A DNA stretch of 64,000 nucleotides from Bradyrhizobium sp. Tv2a-2 (GCF_000472425.1 NZ_AXAI01000017.1:65344-129343), one strand, 5' to 3'; positions 17,999-26,313 are shown, numbered from the stretch's first letter. Numbers and translations are program-made. Notes: generated from the sequence alone by a model not told the origin.

Positions 17999-18646
17999 CT
18001 AGGCCCTCTCGCCTGACGTCTTCTCAACGCGCCGCCTGAACTCCTCGGCTGGAATCACCCCCTCGATCACGGATCCTCTCAAGAACCAGGCAGGAGTTCC
18101 GCGAACATCGTGCTCATGTGCCCTCGCCTCCGCCTCGGATACGTATTGGAAGGCAGAGCCGTCGGCCAGCGCATTCTCCAGCATGCCGACATCGACCCCG
18201 AGCTCGCTCGCATATCGCATCACAACGCTGGCGTCACCTAGATCATGCCCGAGCGCGAAATGCGCGGCAAACAGCCTCGCGTTAAACTGCCCGGCAATGC
18301 CGGGGTATCGGCGGCGCGCCCATGCCGAGGCCGCCAATGCAGTTCGACTATTGGGCAATCGATCCGGCCAGTTCAAGATCAATCCTGCATCTCTCGCTTG
18401 CCGCTCCAACTGGTCATACATCGGGCCCTGCCGTGGGCCGACGCGAATGCCCCTGGCAGGAATCTCCGGATGAGCCTGAAAGGGAAGATCAACGACGTCG
18501 AACCCGGCCGCGATCAGGATATCATCCCTGTCTTGGGAGACGTAGCAAAAGGGGCAGATGAAGTCGAACCAATGCAACGCCACAGGCTTGATCCGCGGCG
18601 ACGGTCCGCCATCGGCCGCCCCCAGCTCTCTCTTCAATCCGGTCAT
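17999..18646 (-). CDS. DsbA/FrnE-like thioredoxin-fold oxidoreductase
   Basis: 215 aa from ATG 18646, chosen for the AGGAG placed 6 nt upstream; a GTG at 18760 overlapping the kinase stop would add 38 residues. The CPFC motif in HWFDFICPFCY sits early in the chain, as in FrnE/HCCA-isomerase-like DsbA relatives, and the RGTPAWFLRGSVIEG segment carries the cis-Pro typical of thioredoxin folds. No signal peptide, so probably cytosolic. Likely role: thiol-disulfide exchange or a glutathione-dependent isomerisation in aromatic metabolism. It is downstream of a histidine kinase gene on the same strand. Confidence 0.8.
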   Translation of the reverse strand: MTGLKRELGAADGGPSPRIKPVALHWFDFICPFCYVSQDRDDILIAAGFDVVDLPFQAHPEIPARGIRVGPRQGPMYDQLERQARDAGLILNWPDRLPNSRTALAASAWARRRYPGIAGQFNARLFAAHFALGHDLGDASVVMRYASELGVDVGMLENALADGSAFQYVSEAEARAHEHDVRGTPAWFLRGSVIEGVIPAEEFRRRVEKTSGERA

Positions 18647-18756
18647 CAACACTCCTCTTGCCGCCGCGAGCGACGATGAAGGCACGGCTTCCGCTCCGGC
18701 ATCTCTCCATGAGATAACCTGTCCAAGCGGCATGGGAAGGCGCAGCACCGTGAAGT

Positions 18757-19548
18757 TCACGCACTGTAATCCTGAGGCATGTGCACATCCGAGCCTACCC
18801 GCCTGGCCGCGATCGAAAACCGGGTCCCCCGACCCGCTACGGAGCTTACCTCGACGTGATGTCCGAGCACAGCGACGGCTTGCCGGACGATAAAAAGCCC
18901 GATGCCGAGCCCCCCGTCTCGCGTTGCCTCGACACGCGTAAAGGCTTCGAAAATTTTCGACATATGCTCATCGGAAATACCAATTCCGGTGTCGATGACG
19001 TCGAGCCGGACACAATTCTGAAAGTGACGACAGCCCAGTAGAACCCGGCCGCCAGGTTCCGTGTATTTGATCGCATTGCTGACCAGGTTGCGAAGCACGG
19101 CACTGAGCAGAAGGGTATCGCTCGAAATCCAGGAGTGGGTCGATACCACACGAATTTGAAGCCCTTTCTCCAGCGCCGCCAATTCGTGCTCGCGCCGGGC
19201 TTCTCGCAGCAGCGATTCGAGATTGACCGGAGCCAGCTGAATCCGCCCGCCGTGTTCGCTGATACGAAGGGCGCTCAACAACTGATCAAGTTGACAGGTC
19301 AATCGATCGATTGCGCTCTGGCAAAGTTTGAGGAGGGTCAACTCCGATGCGGTACGAAAGCCATTCTCCAGCCGCTCACGGACGTTCTGGATGATCTGCA
19401 GCGGTTGACGAAGATCATGCCCCGCCATAGCGAGCAGTGTTGCTTCAAACTCGCAGCCGGTCAACGTCTTCGGCGAGACAGCAGTACTCGTCGCAGCGGA
19501 GCCGCCACGGACGGCTCCAATGGGTTTCCTCGTTCCGTGCAGCGACAT
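18757..19548 (-). CDS. Soluble sensor histidine kinase
   Basis: 263 aa from ATG 19548, with GGAG a few bases upstream. Only transmitter domains are present: HisKA with H-box LAMAGHDLRQPLQII and an HATPase with LVSNAIKYTEPGG, VIDTGIGIS and GGLGIGLFIVRQAV. There is no transmembrane helix or PAS/GAF sensor, so it must sense through a partner or act as a phosphotransfer kinase. No response regulator is adjacent; candidates are the orphan OmpR-type regulator at 21983-22789 or the receivers at 5.7-9 kb. The DsbA-like gene downstream may share its transcript. Confidence 0.85.
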   Translation of the reverse strand: MSLHGTRKPIGAVRGGSAATSTAVSPKTLTGCEFEATLLAMAGHDLRQPLQIIQNVRERLENGFRTASELTLLKLCQSAIDRLTCQLDQLLSALRISEHGGRIQLAPVNLESLLREARREHELAALEKGLQIRVVSTHSWISSDTLLLSAVLRNLVSNAIKYTEPGGRVLLGCRHFQNCVRLDVIDTGIGISDEHMSKIFEAFTRVEATRDGGLGIGLFIVRQAVAVLGHHVEVSSVAGRGTRFSIAARRVGSDVHMPQDYSA

Positions 19549-19599
19549 GAACTCCACAAGCGGTGCCACTTGCGCCAGGCGCAAACGGCCAACCGTCCC

Positions 19600-19722
19600 T
19601 CAGTTGCGGCCGGCCTCATATGGGAACCAGACCCGACCTTCGGTTTCATCGATCCAGTTTTCCAGAAGACTCGCACTAACGACGTCGTCATGCTCATTGC
19701 ACAACGAATGCGTCTCACGCAT
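19600..19722 (-). pseudogene. Remnant of a Dps-like protein (C-terminal piece)
   Basis: The last 40 codons of a minus-strand frame read RETHSLCNEHDDVVSASLLE then NWIDETEGRVWF before the stop, which resembles the C-terminal ferritin-like helix of rhizobial Dps-type DNA-protection proteins (typically a REAH-C-EHGDVATASL-E-WIDE pattern). Upstream residues in this frame do not continue the match, so most of the gene is gone. The rest of the 19549-20070 gap shows nothing I can support. The call is from memory of the family and needs a search. Confidence 0.4.
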
Positions 19723-20070
19723 GCATGGGCCGCTTCTTGACTCATTGATGTCTCCAGAAGCCTGCAGGCAGATCATCAAGCTATCGGTCCGAGATCGACC
19801 ACAATGTGTCCCACCGCGTTGCACGAGGACCCTGAACAATTCCAACCGGAATCGGAAGTGAAACAATTTCAAGGAGCGGATGAGCGCACTGCAATTCGAA
19901 CCGTCGACAGTCTCAACATTCGCACGCGACAAATGCGAGCGTGAATTGCTTCACGCCGGCATCTCGCAATTCGCCTTTTCCAAATCGAAGACGCCGGGCG
20001 AACGGACTCACTCGCAATGCACCGACCGCACGAATAACTGACCATTCAACCCCCCGGTGTGCCCGCGGCC

Positions 20071-21114
20071 TCAGACTTGGACCGCCAAGCGCGAAAGCGA
20101 TGCCCCCGCCATGCATCGGGCCGGATGCCTGAGCTCTTCGAGATGCGGACGCAGAGGCTCAGCAGCACGTCTCAGCACATTGAGTAGCCACTCATGCGGC
20201 GCGCTTCCAGAGTTACGCTCATGCCACAGGACACCGACGTCCATGAGAGCGGTCCTGTATGGCAACTCGCATATTGACAGTGCATGCAACCGCGCCAGGG
20301 ACCTGCCGAGTGGCCGCGGCACGATCGCCGCCAGATGCGCTCCCTCCAGCAGCGAGGGAAGTGACAGAAAATGCGGTAATGAGACTGCAATACGTGGAGC
20401 TGTTTTCGCTGCCGAAAAGGCCCGCGCGAGGCCAACCCGATCAAACATGTCGGAGCGCCGAGCCAATCCACGTTCGGATAGAAAGCCGTCGACAATCCGG
20501 TCCTGATCACCATGCAGTGAAACGACCGCGATGGATAAGCCAGAGAGTTTCCGAAGCGAAACTTGACCAAGCTCCAGCGACGAACTCGCTATCAGGACGT
20601 CATCGTAATAAAAAAGCGAATTCGACCGAAAGCGCGCTGGCGCATCGGAGAACGTTCCGATCGCCGCATCGATCTGACCAAGATCAATCTGCTCGCCAAG
20701 GTCGATCCGGCTGTCCGACCGGACGACGAGATCGACATTGGGTGCCTCGCGCCTGAGCAACTCGAGAAGATGCGGCACCATCACAGTGGTTACGAAGTCG
20801 CTCGCGGCAATTGTGAACCGCCTGCTCGACGTTTCCGGCTTGAACTTCGGCAGCTCGATTGCGGCTTCCAGGGATCCCCAGGCCTTGCGTATCAATGGAG
20901 CCATTGCGAGTGCGCGTGCCGTCGGCTGCATTCCCGTCGTCGTACGGATAAACAACTCGTCATCGAGCATCTCTCTCAGCCGAGCGAGAGCGTGGCTGAC
21001 CGCGGACTGACTGAGGCAAATGCGCTGGCCAGCCCGCAGCACGCTTCGCTCCTCCATGACCGCGTCGAAGACGCGCAAAAGATTAAGATCCAGCTTATTG
21101 AAGGATATAGTCAT
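20071..21114 (-). CDS. LysR-family transcriptional regulator
   Basis: 347 aa. Winged helix-turn-helix at about 8-66 (LSQSAVSHALARLREML) and a substrate-binding domain after about 95. It is a close paralogue of 965-1972: the opening LDLNLL-VFDAVMEERSVLRA and the blocks around ERGLARRSDMFDR and IAVSLPHFLSLPSLLE correspond. A C-terminal tail of about 30 residues (HLEELRHPARCMAGASLS..) is extra. ATG 21114 has GAAGGATATAGTC before it. It is the last minus-strand gene before the OmpR regulator; no obvious target lies next to it, so the two LysR genes may bracket one accessory block. Confidence 0.85.
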   Translation of the reverse strand: MTISFNKLDLNLLRVFDAVMEERSVLRAGQRICLSQSAVSHALARLREMLDDELFIRTTTGMQPTARALAMAPLIRKAWGSLEAAIELPKFKPETSSRRFTIAASDFVTTVMVPHLLELLRREAPNVDLVVRSDSRIDLGEQIDLGQIDAAIGTFSDAPARFRSNSLFYYDDVLIASSSLELGQVSLRKLSGLSIAVVSLHGDQDRIVDGFLSERGLARRSDMFDRVGLARAFSAAKTAPRIAVSLPHFLSLPSLLEGAHLAAIVPRPLGRSLARLHALSICELPYRTALMDVGVLWHERNSGSAPHEWLLNVLRRAAEPLRPHLEELRHPARCMAGASLSRLAVQV

Positions 21115-21244
21115 TGACTAACCACAGGATGGTGACATCCGATCTCATAGCATCGCACGTGATGGGTCGAGTCATTCGCCTGCTCTCGGCTTCGTTACTT
21201 GGCGCTATCTTGCGTTACTCGGCACTGTCCTGTCCGACTGCGGG

Positions 21245-21544
21245 CTACGGCCCGGAAGCGGATGCTCCTGCCGACGCAAGAGCTGTAACGCCGGAGCCGC
21301 AATGAATCGCGTTAATTTCCGGGAAGATGCGCGAGCTGTCGTGAAACGGAGCCGGCAGGGGCGGGGCCGAGGCATCGTCAAGGTCGTATCGTCGGCGCGG
21401 TCGATTGCGGCTACCGATAAATTCGCGTATTGAGGCCCATATCGTATCGAGCACGGTGGATCCCGGCGGCCTCGATGAAGCCGCGACGGCGATCGTGACA
21501 CCGGCGGTCACGAACGCGATCTTCACGGCGAGCGAACGCCGCAT
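21245..21544 (-). CDS. Hypothetical small exported or membrane-anchored protein
   Basis: 99 aa from ATG 21544 in the 868-bp gap 21115-21982. It begins with a basic N-terminus and one hydrophobic segment (LAVKIAFVTAGVTIAVAAS), followed by a Pro/Arg-rich tail. I recognise no family. The main support is a perfect FNR/FixK-type box 40 nt upstream at 21584-21597, placed so that a transcript would start about 5 nt before the ATG; there is no clear ribosome site, which would fit a nearly leaderless message. It could still be a chance ORF. Confidence 0.35.
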   Translation of the reverse strand: MRRSLAVKIAFVTAGVTIAVAASSRPPGSTVLDTIWASIREFIGSRNRPRRRYDLDDASAPPLPAPFHDSSRIFPEINAIHCGSGVTALASAGASASGP

Positions 21545-21583
21545 CAGTCGATTGCCAATCCATCCCGTTGAGAAGATGGCCTG

Positions 21584-21597
21584 TTGATCGCGATCAA
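21584..21597. promoter_or_regulatory. FNR/FixK-type box, perfect palindrome
   Basis: TTGAT-CGCG-ATCAA, an exact match to the FNR/FixK/FnrN consensus used for low-oxygen control in rhizobia. Its centre is 46 bp upstream of ATG 21544 (minus strand); class II activation at -41.5 would place the start site near 21549. On the plus strand the nearest supported gene is the response regulator at 21983, almost 400 bp away. Confidence 0.6.
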
Positions 21598-21835
21598 CAC
21601 TGCTACCGCCGCCCCACTTCAGCCAAGGATTCCCCGCACGCCATGCGCGAAGATTCACCCCTCACCAACAGGAAGCCGATGACAATCGCGACGGCCGAAC
21701 TGAGAAGCTCGAACAGCCGCATCTCCAGCGACCGGGGACTTCATCAACGCGCGCAAGCGACCGACCAAAACCGTGGTGGGAGCGTCCGCGATCAACACGA
21801 AATGATTTCAAAATTGACCTTTCAGGTTACGGCTG

Positions 21836-21849
21836 TAGCCAAAACCTTG
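21836..21849. promoter_or_regulatory. GTTAC-N4-GTAAC-type palindrome
   Basis: GTTAC-GGCT-GTAGC, 9 of 10 matches, with the same GGCT centre as the perfect site at 16210. The arms extend by one flanking pair (GGTTAC / GTAGCC). It ends 133 nt before ATG 21983 of the OmpR-type regulator, consistent with autoregulation. Confidence 0.55.
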
Positions 21850-21982
21850 CGAAAAGACGCTGGGATACCAATCTTGTGGCATAAGCCACCCACCGAAGGC
21901 CTCCTCCAAACGTTGCTCTCCGGGAGCTGTGCTGCGACACAAGTTCGCGTGCCCACGCAATCCGGGGCGCCGGAGAAATCGA

Positions 21983-22789
21983 ATGAACGAACGGATTGAA
22001 AGTCCAGCCGCCGTGCTTGCCAACGAGACAATCGGACCGCTAGGACCCTTGGCCGCAAACGGCAAGGATCGCCGCGCGCTCACATGCCTGGTGGTTGAGG
22101 ATGATACGACCATGCGTCACTTGGTCACGACCTACCTCGAAGATCACGACATCCGGGCGATCTCGGCCTCACGGCGGGACGAGGTCGTCACGCTGCTGAC
22201 CCGCAACCAGCCGGATTTGGTCGTCCTTGATCTGCGGCTGGGGCAGGAGGATGGTCTCGATCTCCTGCGCGAAATCCGCGCGCATTCCGATGTCCCGGTC
22301 ATTATCACCACCGGTCATCGCCGCGACGAGATCGATCGCGTCGTGGGGTTGGAACTGGGAGCAGACGATTACATCACTAAGCCGTTTGGCTTGAGGGAGT
22401 TGTTGGCCCGCATCCGCGCTGTCCTGAGACGCCGGGAAACGGGACAGGCCACATCGCATCGGCCAAACGAAAAAGGCACCTTTCGTTTTGGAGGCTGGCG
22501 GCTTGACCGGCGGACACGCCGCCTGACCAATTCCCGCAACGAACCAGTTGCCCTCACAAAGGGTGAATATACCCTGCTGATCGCCTTCCTCGAGGCCCCA
22601 CAACGACCGCTCTCCCGCGAGCATCTGCTGCAGGCAACACGCGTCCACGAAGATGTCTTCGACCGGAGCATCGATGTGCAGGTACTGAGGCTGCGCCGCA
22701 AGCTGGAGTCCGATCCAAGCACCCCGTCCATTATCCGAACGGAGCGCGGTGTCGGCTATGTGTTCACGCCTCCGGTGGAAGCGCAGTGA
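21983..22789 (+). CDS. OmpR/PhoB-type orphan response regulator
   Basis: 268 aa from ATG 21983, with CGGAGAAA 7 nt upstream. Receiver: EDD in CLVVEDDTTM, phospho-acceptor Asp in LVVLDLRLGQEDGLD, Thr in VIITTGHR, Lys in DDYITKPFGL. The output winged helix contains the recognition region SIDVQVLRLRRKLESDP and ends TERGVGYVF. It is unusually like the regulator at 34541-35380; the effector segment from PLSRE to GVGYVF differs at one residue (H/Q), so both should bind the same DNA. No kinase gene adjoins. About 28 N-terminal residues before the receiver are extra. MgtC and a stress-gene cluster follow. Confidence 0.9.
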   Translation: MNERIESPAAVLANETIGPLGPLAANGKDRRALTCLVVEDDTTMRHLVTTYLEDHDIRAISASRRDEVVTLLTRNQPDLVVLDLRLGQEDGLDLLREIRAHSDVPVIITTGHRRDEIDRVVGLELGADDYITKPFGLRELLARIRAVLRRRETGQATSHRPNEKGTFRFGGWRLDRRTRRLTNSRNEPVALTKGEYTLLIAFLEAPQRPLSREHLLQATRVHEDVFDRSIDVQVLRLRRKLESDPSTPSIIRTERGVGYVFTPPVEAQ

Positions 22790-22859
22790 GATCGAATTGC
22801 CGGCAACGGTCGTCTGGCTGACGCCAAGCGCGTTTCCCGCTCCAGACGCTGCTCCTGCA

Positions 22860-22884
22860 GGAACAAGATGGTGCCCGCTCCGTT
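22860..22884 (+). promoter_or_regulatory. EcfG-type general stress promoter
   Basis: GGAAC at 22860-22864 and CGTT at 22881-22884 with a 16-nt spacer, a perfect match to the PhyR/EcfG consensus. It lies about 80 nt before the TTG at 22967 and overlaps the ATG at 22868, which argues that this ATG is not the real start of the MgtC-like gene. Confidence 0.7.
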
Positions 22885-22966
22885 GAACCGCCGGAAGGCG
22901 GATGCGGACGCGACTGGTGAGGCTGGAACGCTGCAGGGGCAAAGGAGGTTCGAAGGGAGAGAAATT

Positions 22967-23668
22967 TTGCCGCTCCAGCCATCGTGGCAGGATATCGCGA
23001 TCCGGCTTGCTTTGACGATACTGGCGGCCGGGATCATCGGCTTTGACCGGGAGGCGCGCGGCCACGCCGCAGGCTTTCGGACCACAATTCTTGTTGGTCT
23101 TGCGGCGTCGGTCGCCATGATCCAGGCCAATCTCCTCTTGCCGATCGCGGGCAAGACACCCCAGTCGTTTGCCGTCATGGATCTGATGCGACTGCCCCTC
23201 GGCATCCTGACCGGCGTCGGCTTCATCGGCGGGGGTGCAATTCTGAGACGGGGCGACCTGCTCACTGGCGTTACCACGGCGGCGACGCTGTGGCTTGTAA
23301 CCGTCATTGGCCTTTGCTTCGGTGGCGGCCAGCTGATTCTCGGGATCGCGGCGACGATACTTGCCGTCCTGACCCTCTGGGCGTTGAAGCAGTTCGACAG
23401 CACGATTTTGCGCAAGCACCGCGCCCGTCTCGTTATCGCGGGCCCGGATGACTGGCGGCCGGTCGAGTCTGTCCTCAGGACTTTGAAACAGCTTAACTGC
23501 AGCGGCCGCTTCCAGGCCCAGAATCGGCACGGCAGCTCTGCAACTGCTGACTACACCTTTGACCTCACATGGACGCAGCCTGCGCGGGCGCAGCCGCCGC
23601 TCGACCTGATGCAGGCGCTTGCGCGCGATCATACCATCGTCTCTTTCAGCATCATCGCGGATCGCTGA
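22967..23668 (+). CDS. MgtC/SapB family inner-membrane protein
   Basis: 233 aa from TTG 22967, chosen because GGGAGAGAAA lies just upstream and an EcfG-type promoter overlaps the longer ATG start (22868). The MgtC domain fills the first 140 residues with four or five hydrophobic segments: ALTILAAGIIGFDREARGH (the family FDRE-type signature), AASVAMIQANLL, LGILTGVGFIGGGAILR and TTAATLWLVTVIGL. The C-terminal 90 residues are a soluble ACT-like domain. MgtC proteins aid growth at low Mg or in hosts by affecting ATP synthase or phosphate balance. Here it is probably part of the general stress response. Confidence 0.85.
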   Translation: MPLQPSWQDIAIRLALTILAAGIIGFDREARGHAAGFRTTILVGLAASVAMIQANLLLPIAGKTPQSFAVMDLMRLPLGILTGVGFIGGGAILRRGDLLTGVTTAATLWLVTVIGLCFGGGQLILGIAATILAVLTLWALKQFDSTILRKHRARLVIAGPDDWRPVESVLRTLKQLNCSGRFQAQNRHGSSATADYTFDLTWTQPARAQPPLDLMQALARDHTIVSFSIIADR

Positions 23669-23677
23669 TTGCTCCAC

Positions 23678-23839
23678 TCAATGCGTATTGCTCTCATGCC
23701 ACCGCTCGAGGTCTGACTTCCTGGCTCCCTGGGAGCCCTGCTCTTTTTCGACCGGTTGCTTCCAGGGCTGATCCGTTTGCTTCAGAGACCCCTTGTCGGT
23801 TCTGTGGCGGGGATCGTCGGTCGGCTTTTCCTGGCTCAT
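23678..23839 (-). CDS. Small hydrophilic stress-type protein (53 aa)
   Basis: 53 aa from ATG 23839 with GGAGAAGCAGG upstream. The chain is highly polar (DDPRHRTDKGSLKQTDQPW, then EKEQGSQGARKSDLERWHES) and lacks hydrophobic residues, so it is likely disordered. I recall similar short proteins of unknown function in Bradyrhizobium genomes, often close to stress genes. A perfect EcfG-type promoter lies 31-55 nt upstream, strong support that this short gene is real. It converges on the MgtC-like gene, with 9 bp between the stops. Confidence 0.75.
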   Translation of the reverse strand: MSQEKPTDDPRHRTDKGSLKQTDQPWKQPVEKEQGSQGARKSDLERWHESNTH

Positions 23840-23869
23840 CCTGCTTCTCCTCCATCGTCCCGAGCCGAG

Positions 23870-23894
23870 AACGTTGCGCATGGCCGCTGGTTCC
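23870..23894 (-). promoter_or_regulatory. EcfG-type general stress promoter
   Basis: Read on the minus strand, GGAAC (23894-23890) and CGTT (23873-23870) are separated by exactly 16 nt. The -10 element ends 30 nt before ATG 23839 of the 53-aa protein. Confidence 0.7.
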
Positions 23895-23978
23895 CGCAGG
23901 CTGTCCCCGTACCAGTGAACTTTCGGGCTGCGTGTTTGGTTATCGTTGCACCGCGCAAGGCATTCGTGCGGAAGGAAC

Positions 23979-25211
23979 ATGCGACGAATGGCAGGCAAGG
24001 CGCCCTCGCGGCAAACAACCAAGCAACATGCGACGCGGCTCTGGCCTCTCCTCGCCCTGAACTTCTTCATGGCCGATATGCAGTCGGGGATCGGCCCTTT
24101 CGTCAGCGTCTTCCTGCTGGAGCGCGGCTGGGCCAGCGGCTTGATTGGAACGGCGATGACGATCGGCAATATCGCTGGCATGCTGATCACGACGCCGGTC
24201 GGCGGACTCATCGATGCTACCCGGCACAAACGCCTGTGGGTCATCCTCCCGGGTGTCGCGGTGGTGGGGGCCTCGTCCATCATCCTCCTCTGGCAGAGCT
24301 TCTGGGCGGTGGCCGCATCCCAGATCGCAACCTCTGTCGCGGGAGCTGCAATCGTGCCGGCGGTAACCGGCATCACCCTCGGCATGGTGAAGCAGCGGGG
24401 CTTCAACCGCCAGAACGGCCTCAATCAGGCATTCAATCACGCCGGCAACATGGTGGGCGCGGCGGCTTCCGGCTATCTCGGCTGGCAATTCGGCTATTTC
24501 TCCGTTTTCCTGCTCGCGGCGTTCTTCGGCGCGATCACGGTTGCCTGCGTGCTGATGATTCCACCCTCCTCCATCGACGACCATGCGGCGCGTGGCGGCA
24601 AGGAGGACGATCCGAAAAGCGAGCACAGCGGCCTCTCGGTGCTGCTCAAGCATAAGCCGCTCCTGGTCCTTGCGCTTTCACTCGCTGTATTTCATCTCGG
24701 AAACGCGGCCATCATTCCTCTCTATGGGATGGCGGCCGTCGCGGGCCGCCAGGCCAATGGGCCGAGTTTTGTCGCGACCACCATCGTGGTCGCACAGGGC
24801 ACGATGATCATTGCGTCGGTGCTCGGCATGCGCGCTGCCGAGGGCCGCAGCTATTGGCCGATCCTGCTTGTGTCGTTTCTGGTGCTGCCCTTGCGCGGCC
24901 TCCTTGCCTATTTCCTGACTGGATGGTGGGGCGTCGTTCCCGTCGAGATCCTGGATGGTATCGGCACCGGGCTGCAAAGCGTTGCCGTACCCGGAATGGT
25001 GGCCCGCTCGCTCAGCGGCACGGGCAGGGTCAATCTGGCACAGGGGGCCGTCATCACGGTCCAAGGCGCGGGCGCCGCCGTCAGTCCCGCGCTTGGTGGC
25101 TGGATCGCCGAGTGGATTGGCTTTTCGCCGACCTTTCTCGTGCTCGGTGCGCTGGGGCTCGCTGCGGTGGGCTCGTGGGTAATGCTCGGATCGGCTGTCC
25201 GAAAATACTGA
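23979..25211 (+). CDS. MFS transporter
   Basis: 410 aa from ATG 23979 (GGAAGGAAC just upstream; ATG 23988 also possible). About twelve hydrophobic segments are visible, starting with LWPLLALNFFMADMQSGIG. The cytoplasmic loop between the second and third helices reads TTPVGGLIDATRHKRLWV, the A-type MFS motif (G-x-x-x-D-x-x-x-R). A polar central loop (about 205-225) divides two six-helix halves. The substrate is not evident; the family includes drug and metabolite exporters. The gene is divergent from the 53-aa stress gene. A weak EcfG-like match (TGAAC-N17-GGTT, from about 23918) is too poor to list as a promoter. GTCGCG/CGCGAC at 25221-25244 after the stop could form a terminator stem. Confidence 0.85.
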   Translation: MRRMAGKAPSRQTTKQHATRLWPLLALNFFMADMQSGIGPFVSVFLLERGWASGLIGTAMTIGNIAGMLITTPVGGLIDATRHKRLWVILPGVAVVGASSIILLWQSFWAVAASQIATSVAGAAIVPAVTGITLGMVKQRGFNRQNGLNQAFNHAGNMVGAAASGYLGWQFGYFSVFLLAAFFGAITVACVLMIPPSSIDDHAARGGKEDDPKSEHSGLSVLLKHKPLLVLALSLAVFHLGNAAIIPLYGMAAVAGRQANGPSFVATTIVVAQGTMIIASVLGMRAAEGRSYWPILLVSFLVLPLRGLLAYFLTGWWGVVPVEILDGIGTGLQSVAVPGMVARSLSGTGRVNLAQGAVITVQGAGAAVSPALGGWIAEWIGFSPTFLVLGALGLAAVGSWVMLGSAVRKY

Positions 25212-25339
25212 CGCAGACAAGTCGCGATGGAAAACGAACGCGACATGCCTGCATAGGTTCACACGTCGTGGCATTCGGATATCAGTCCCAAGCACCATCA
25301 AACCGGTGATGCAAAGCGCTGTATTCTCGCCGCGCCTTC

Positions 25340-25690
25340 GCGCCCGAGATTCTGCTCATTGCCGTCCTCCTCGAAAATATGGAGGGCGCGGGGAAGACCG
25401 GGTGGCCGCTGCACCCGGGGCTCCCGCGCAAACAAAATTTGCGCGAGCGCGAAAACCACAGGTACAGGCGGTGATCACACCGGCCTTCCCCGCGCAGTGG
25501 TTTACGGCTTATAACGTGCTCTCTCCGGTGAACCAGCGTTTGCCACCGTTGTCCGTACGACACCTTTGGAGTTTCGCCCGAACTTGGCGCCTGCATGGGC
25601 GCGCCAAGACCACACGACTTCGCCGTCCGCGAATGCACCGCACGTCGATCGGCACATCCCGTCCACCGCATTCCGCTCCACGTTCGTGAC
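25340..25690 (-). repeat. Dispersed Bradyrhizobium-type intergenic repeat (degenerate)
   Basis: In the 652-bp gap 25212-25863 the minus strand carries a block, GAGAGAGCACGTTATAAGCC followed by a GCGGGGAAGGCCGG stretch and a CACCCGGTCTTCCCCGCGCC end, that I recognise from memory as a widespread noncoding element in Bradyrhizobium and Rhodopseudomonas genomes. Internal inverted segments (e.g. CGCGCAAA / TTTGCGCG around 25431-25446) could fold. The plus-strand ORF over it is most likely not a gene. Confirmation needs a genome-wide self-comparison. Confidence 0.5.
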
Positions 25691-25863
25691 GACGCGTACG
25701 CCCCTCGTGTCGGTAGCGGAACGCGGTTAGCTAATCACACATTCGGAAAAAAAGAAAGAACAATATTTTTGCCGCGTTTGCTTGACAACAATTCGCGCAT
25801 GCCGCCCGACGGGCAAATCAGCTTGCTCATCGCTTTGCGTTCGTAATCCGATCTCACCGCGCC

Positions 25864-26031
25864 TTAGCCAGGCAATACGGCCGGCGGCTCCTGCTTGTCG
25901 ACCTCGTCCATCTCCTCGAATTCGCGCTCGGCCTGGCGCCAGAACTCGTCGTCCCGACCTTCCGGCTTTCCGGCCCGCTCCCATAGCTGATGGGCACGGA
26001 CCTTGATCTGATCATCGCTAGGATATGCCAT
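25864..26031 (-). CDS. DUF2934 family small protein
   Basis: 55 aa from ATG 26031, with CGGAGA 8 nt upstream. The sequence MAYPSDDQIKVRAHQLWERA and DDEFWRQAEREFEEM is the DUF2934 pattern: a short helix with R-A--LWE--G-PEG-D--FW--AE-E. These proteins are common in rhizobia, often several per genome, and no function is established. The C-terminal dozen residues are acidic and proline-rich. An EcfG-like match upstream (GGAAT-N18-CGTT read on this strand) is imperfect. The gene is isolated between the repeat block and the YihY gene. Nothing else was seen in the adjoining 26032-26313. Confidence 0.8.
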   Translation of the reverse strand: MAYPSDDQIKVRAHQLWERAGKPEGRDDEFWRQAEREFEEMDEVDKQEPPAVLPG

Positions 26032-26240
26032 GGTCGGTCTCCGTTTCGTTTGTCCTGGTCAAACCACCGACCCGAACGTCTCCTAAGTTCGACATTTGAA
26101 TCAGGGACACCAACGTCTCTCATCAAAGTGGAAATTCCCGAACAGCCACGAGGTTCATTCGAATGGCGCCCAGACCGATGCCGCGGCGCACTCTCTGGTC
26201 AGCTCTCGACCATCCGCGATTGTGGCGACAGGCGAGATAT

Positions 26241-26265
26241 GGAACACGTATAGACCTGCTTTGTT
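26241..26265 (+). promoter_or_regulatory. Possible EcfG-type promoter, imperfect
   Basis: GGAAC at 26241-26245, a 16-nt spacer and TGTT at 26262-26265; the -10 has one mismatch to CGTT. It ends 48 nt before ATG 26314 of the YihY-family gene. Confidence 0.35.
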
Positions 26266-26313
26266 GCCCCTCGTTGCGGGGCGTCCGGCCTCGGGTTCAG
26301 GATTGCGCCGCCG

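Noticed and set aside
21276..21290. GCAAG-AGCT-GTAAC as a palindrome copy
   Set aside because: Left half matches poorly and it lies within the small-ORF region rather than before a gene.
22169..23677. 502-codon minus-strand frame
   Set aside because: It mirrors the OmpR-type regulator and the MgtC-like gene, both with definite motifs, and shows none itself.
25306..25689. Plus-strand ORF of 127 codons before the DUF2934 gene
   Set aside because: It covers what looks like a dispersed noncoding repeat and has no ribosome site or family match.
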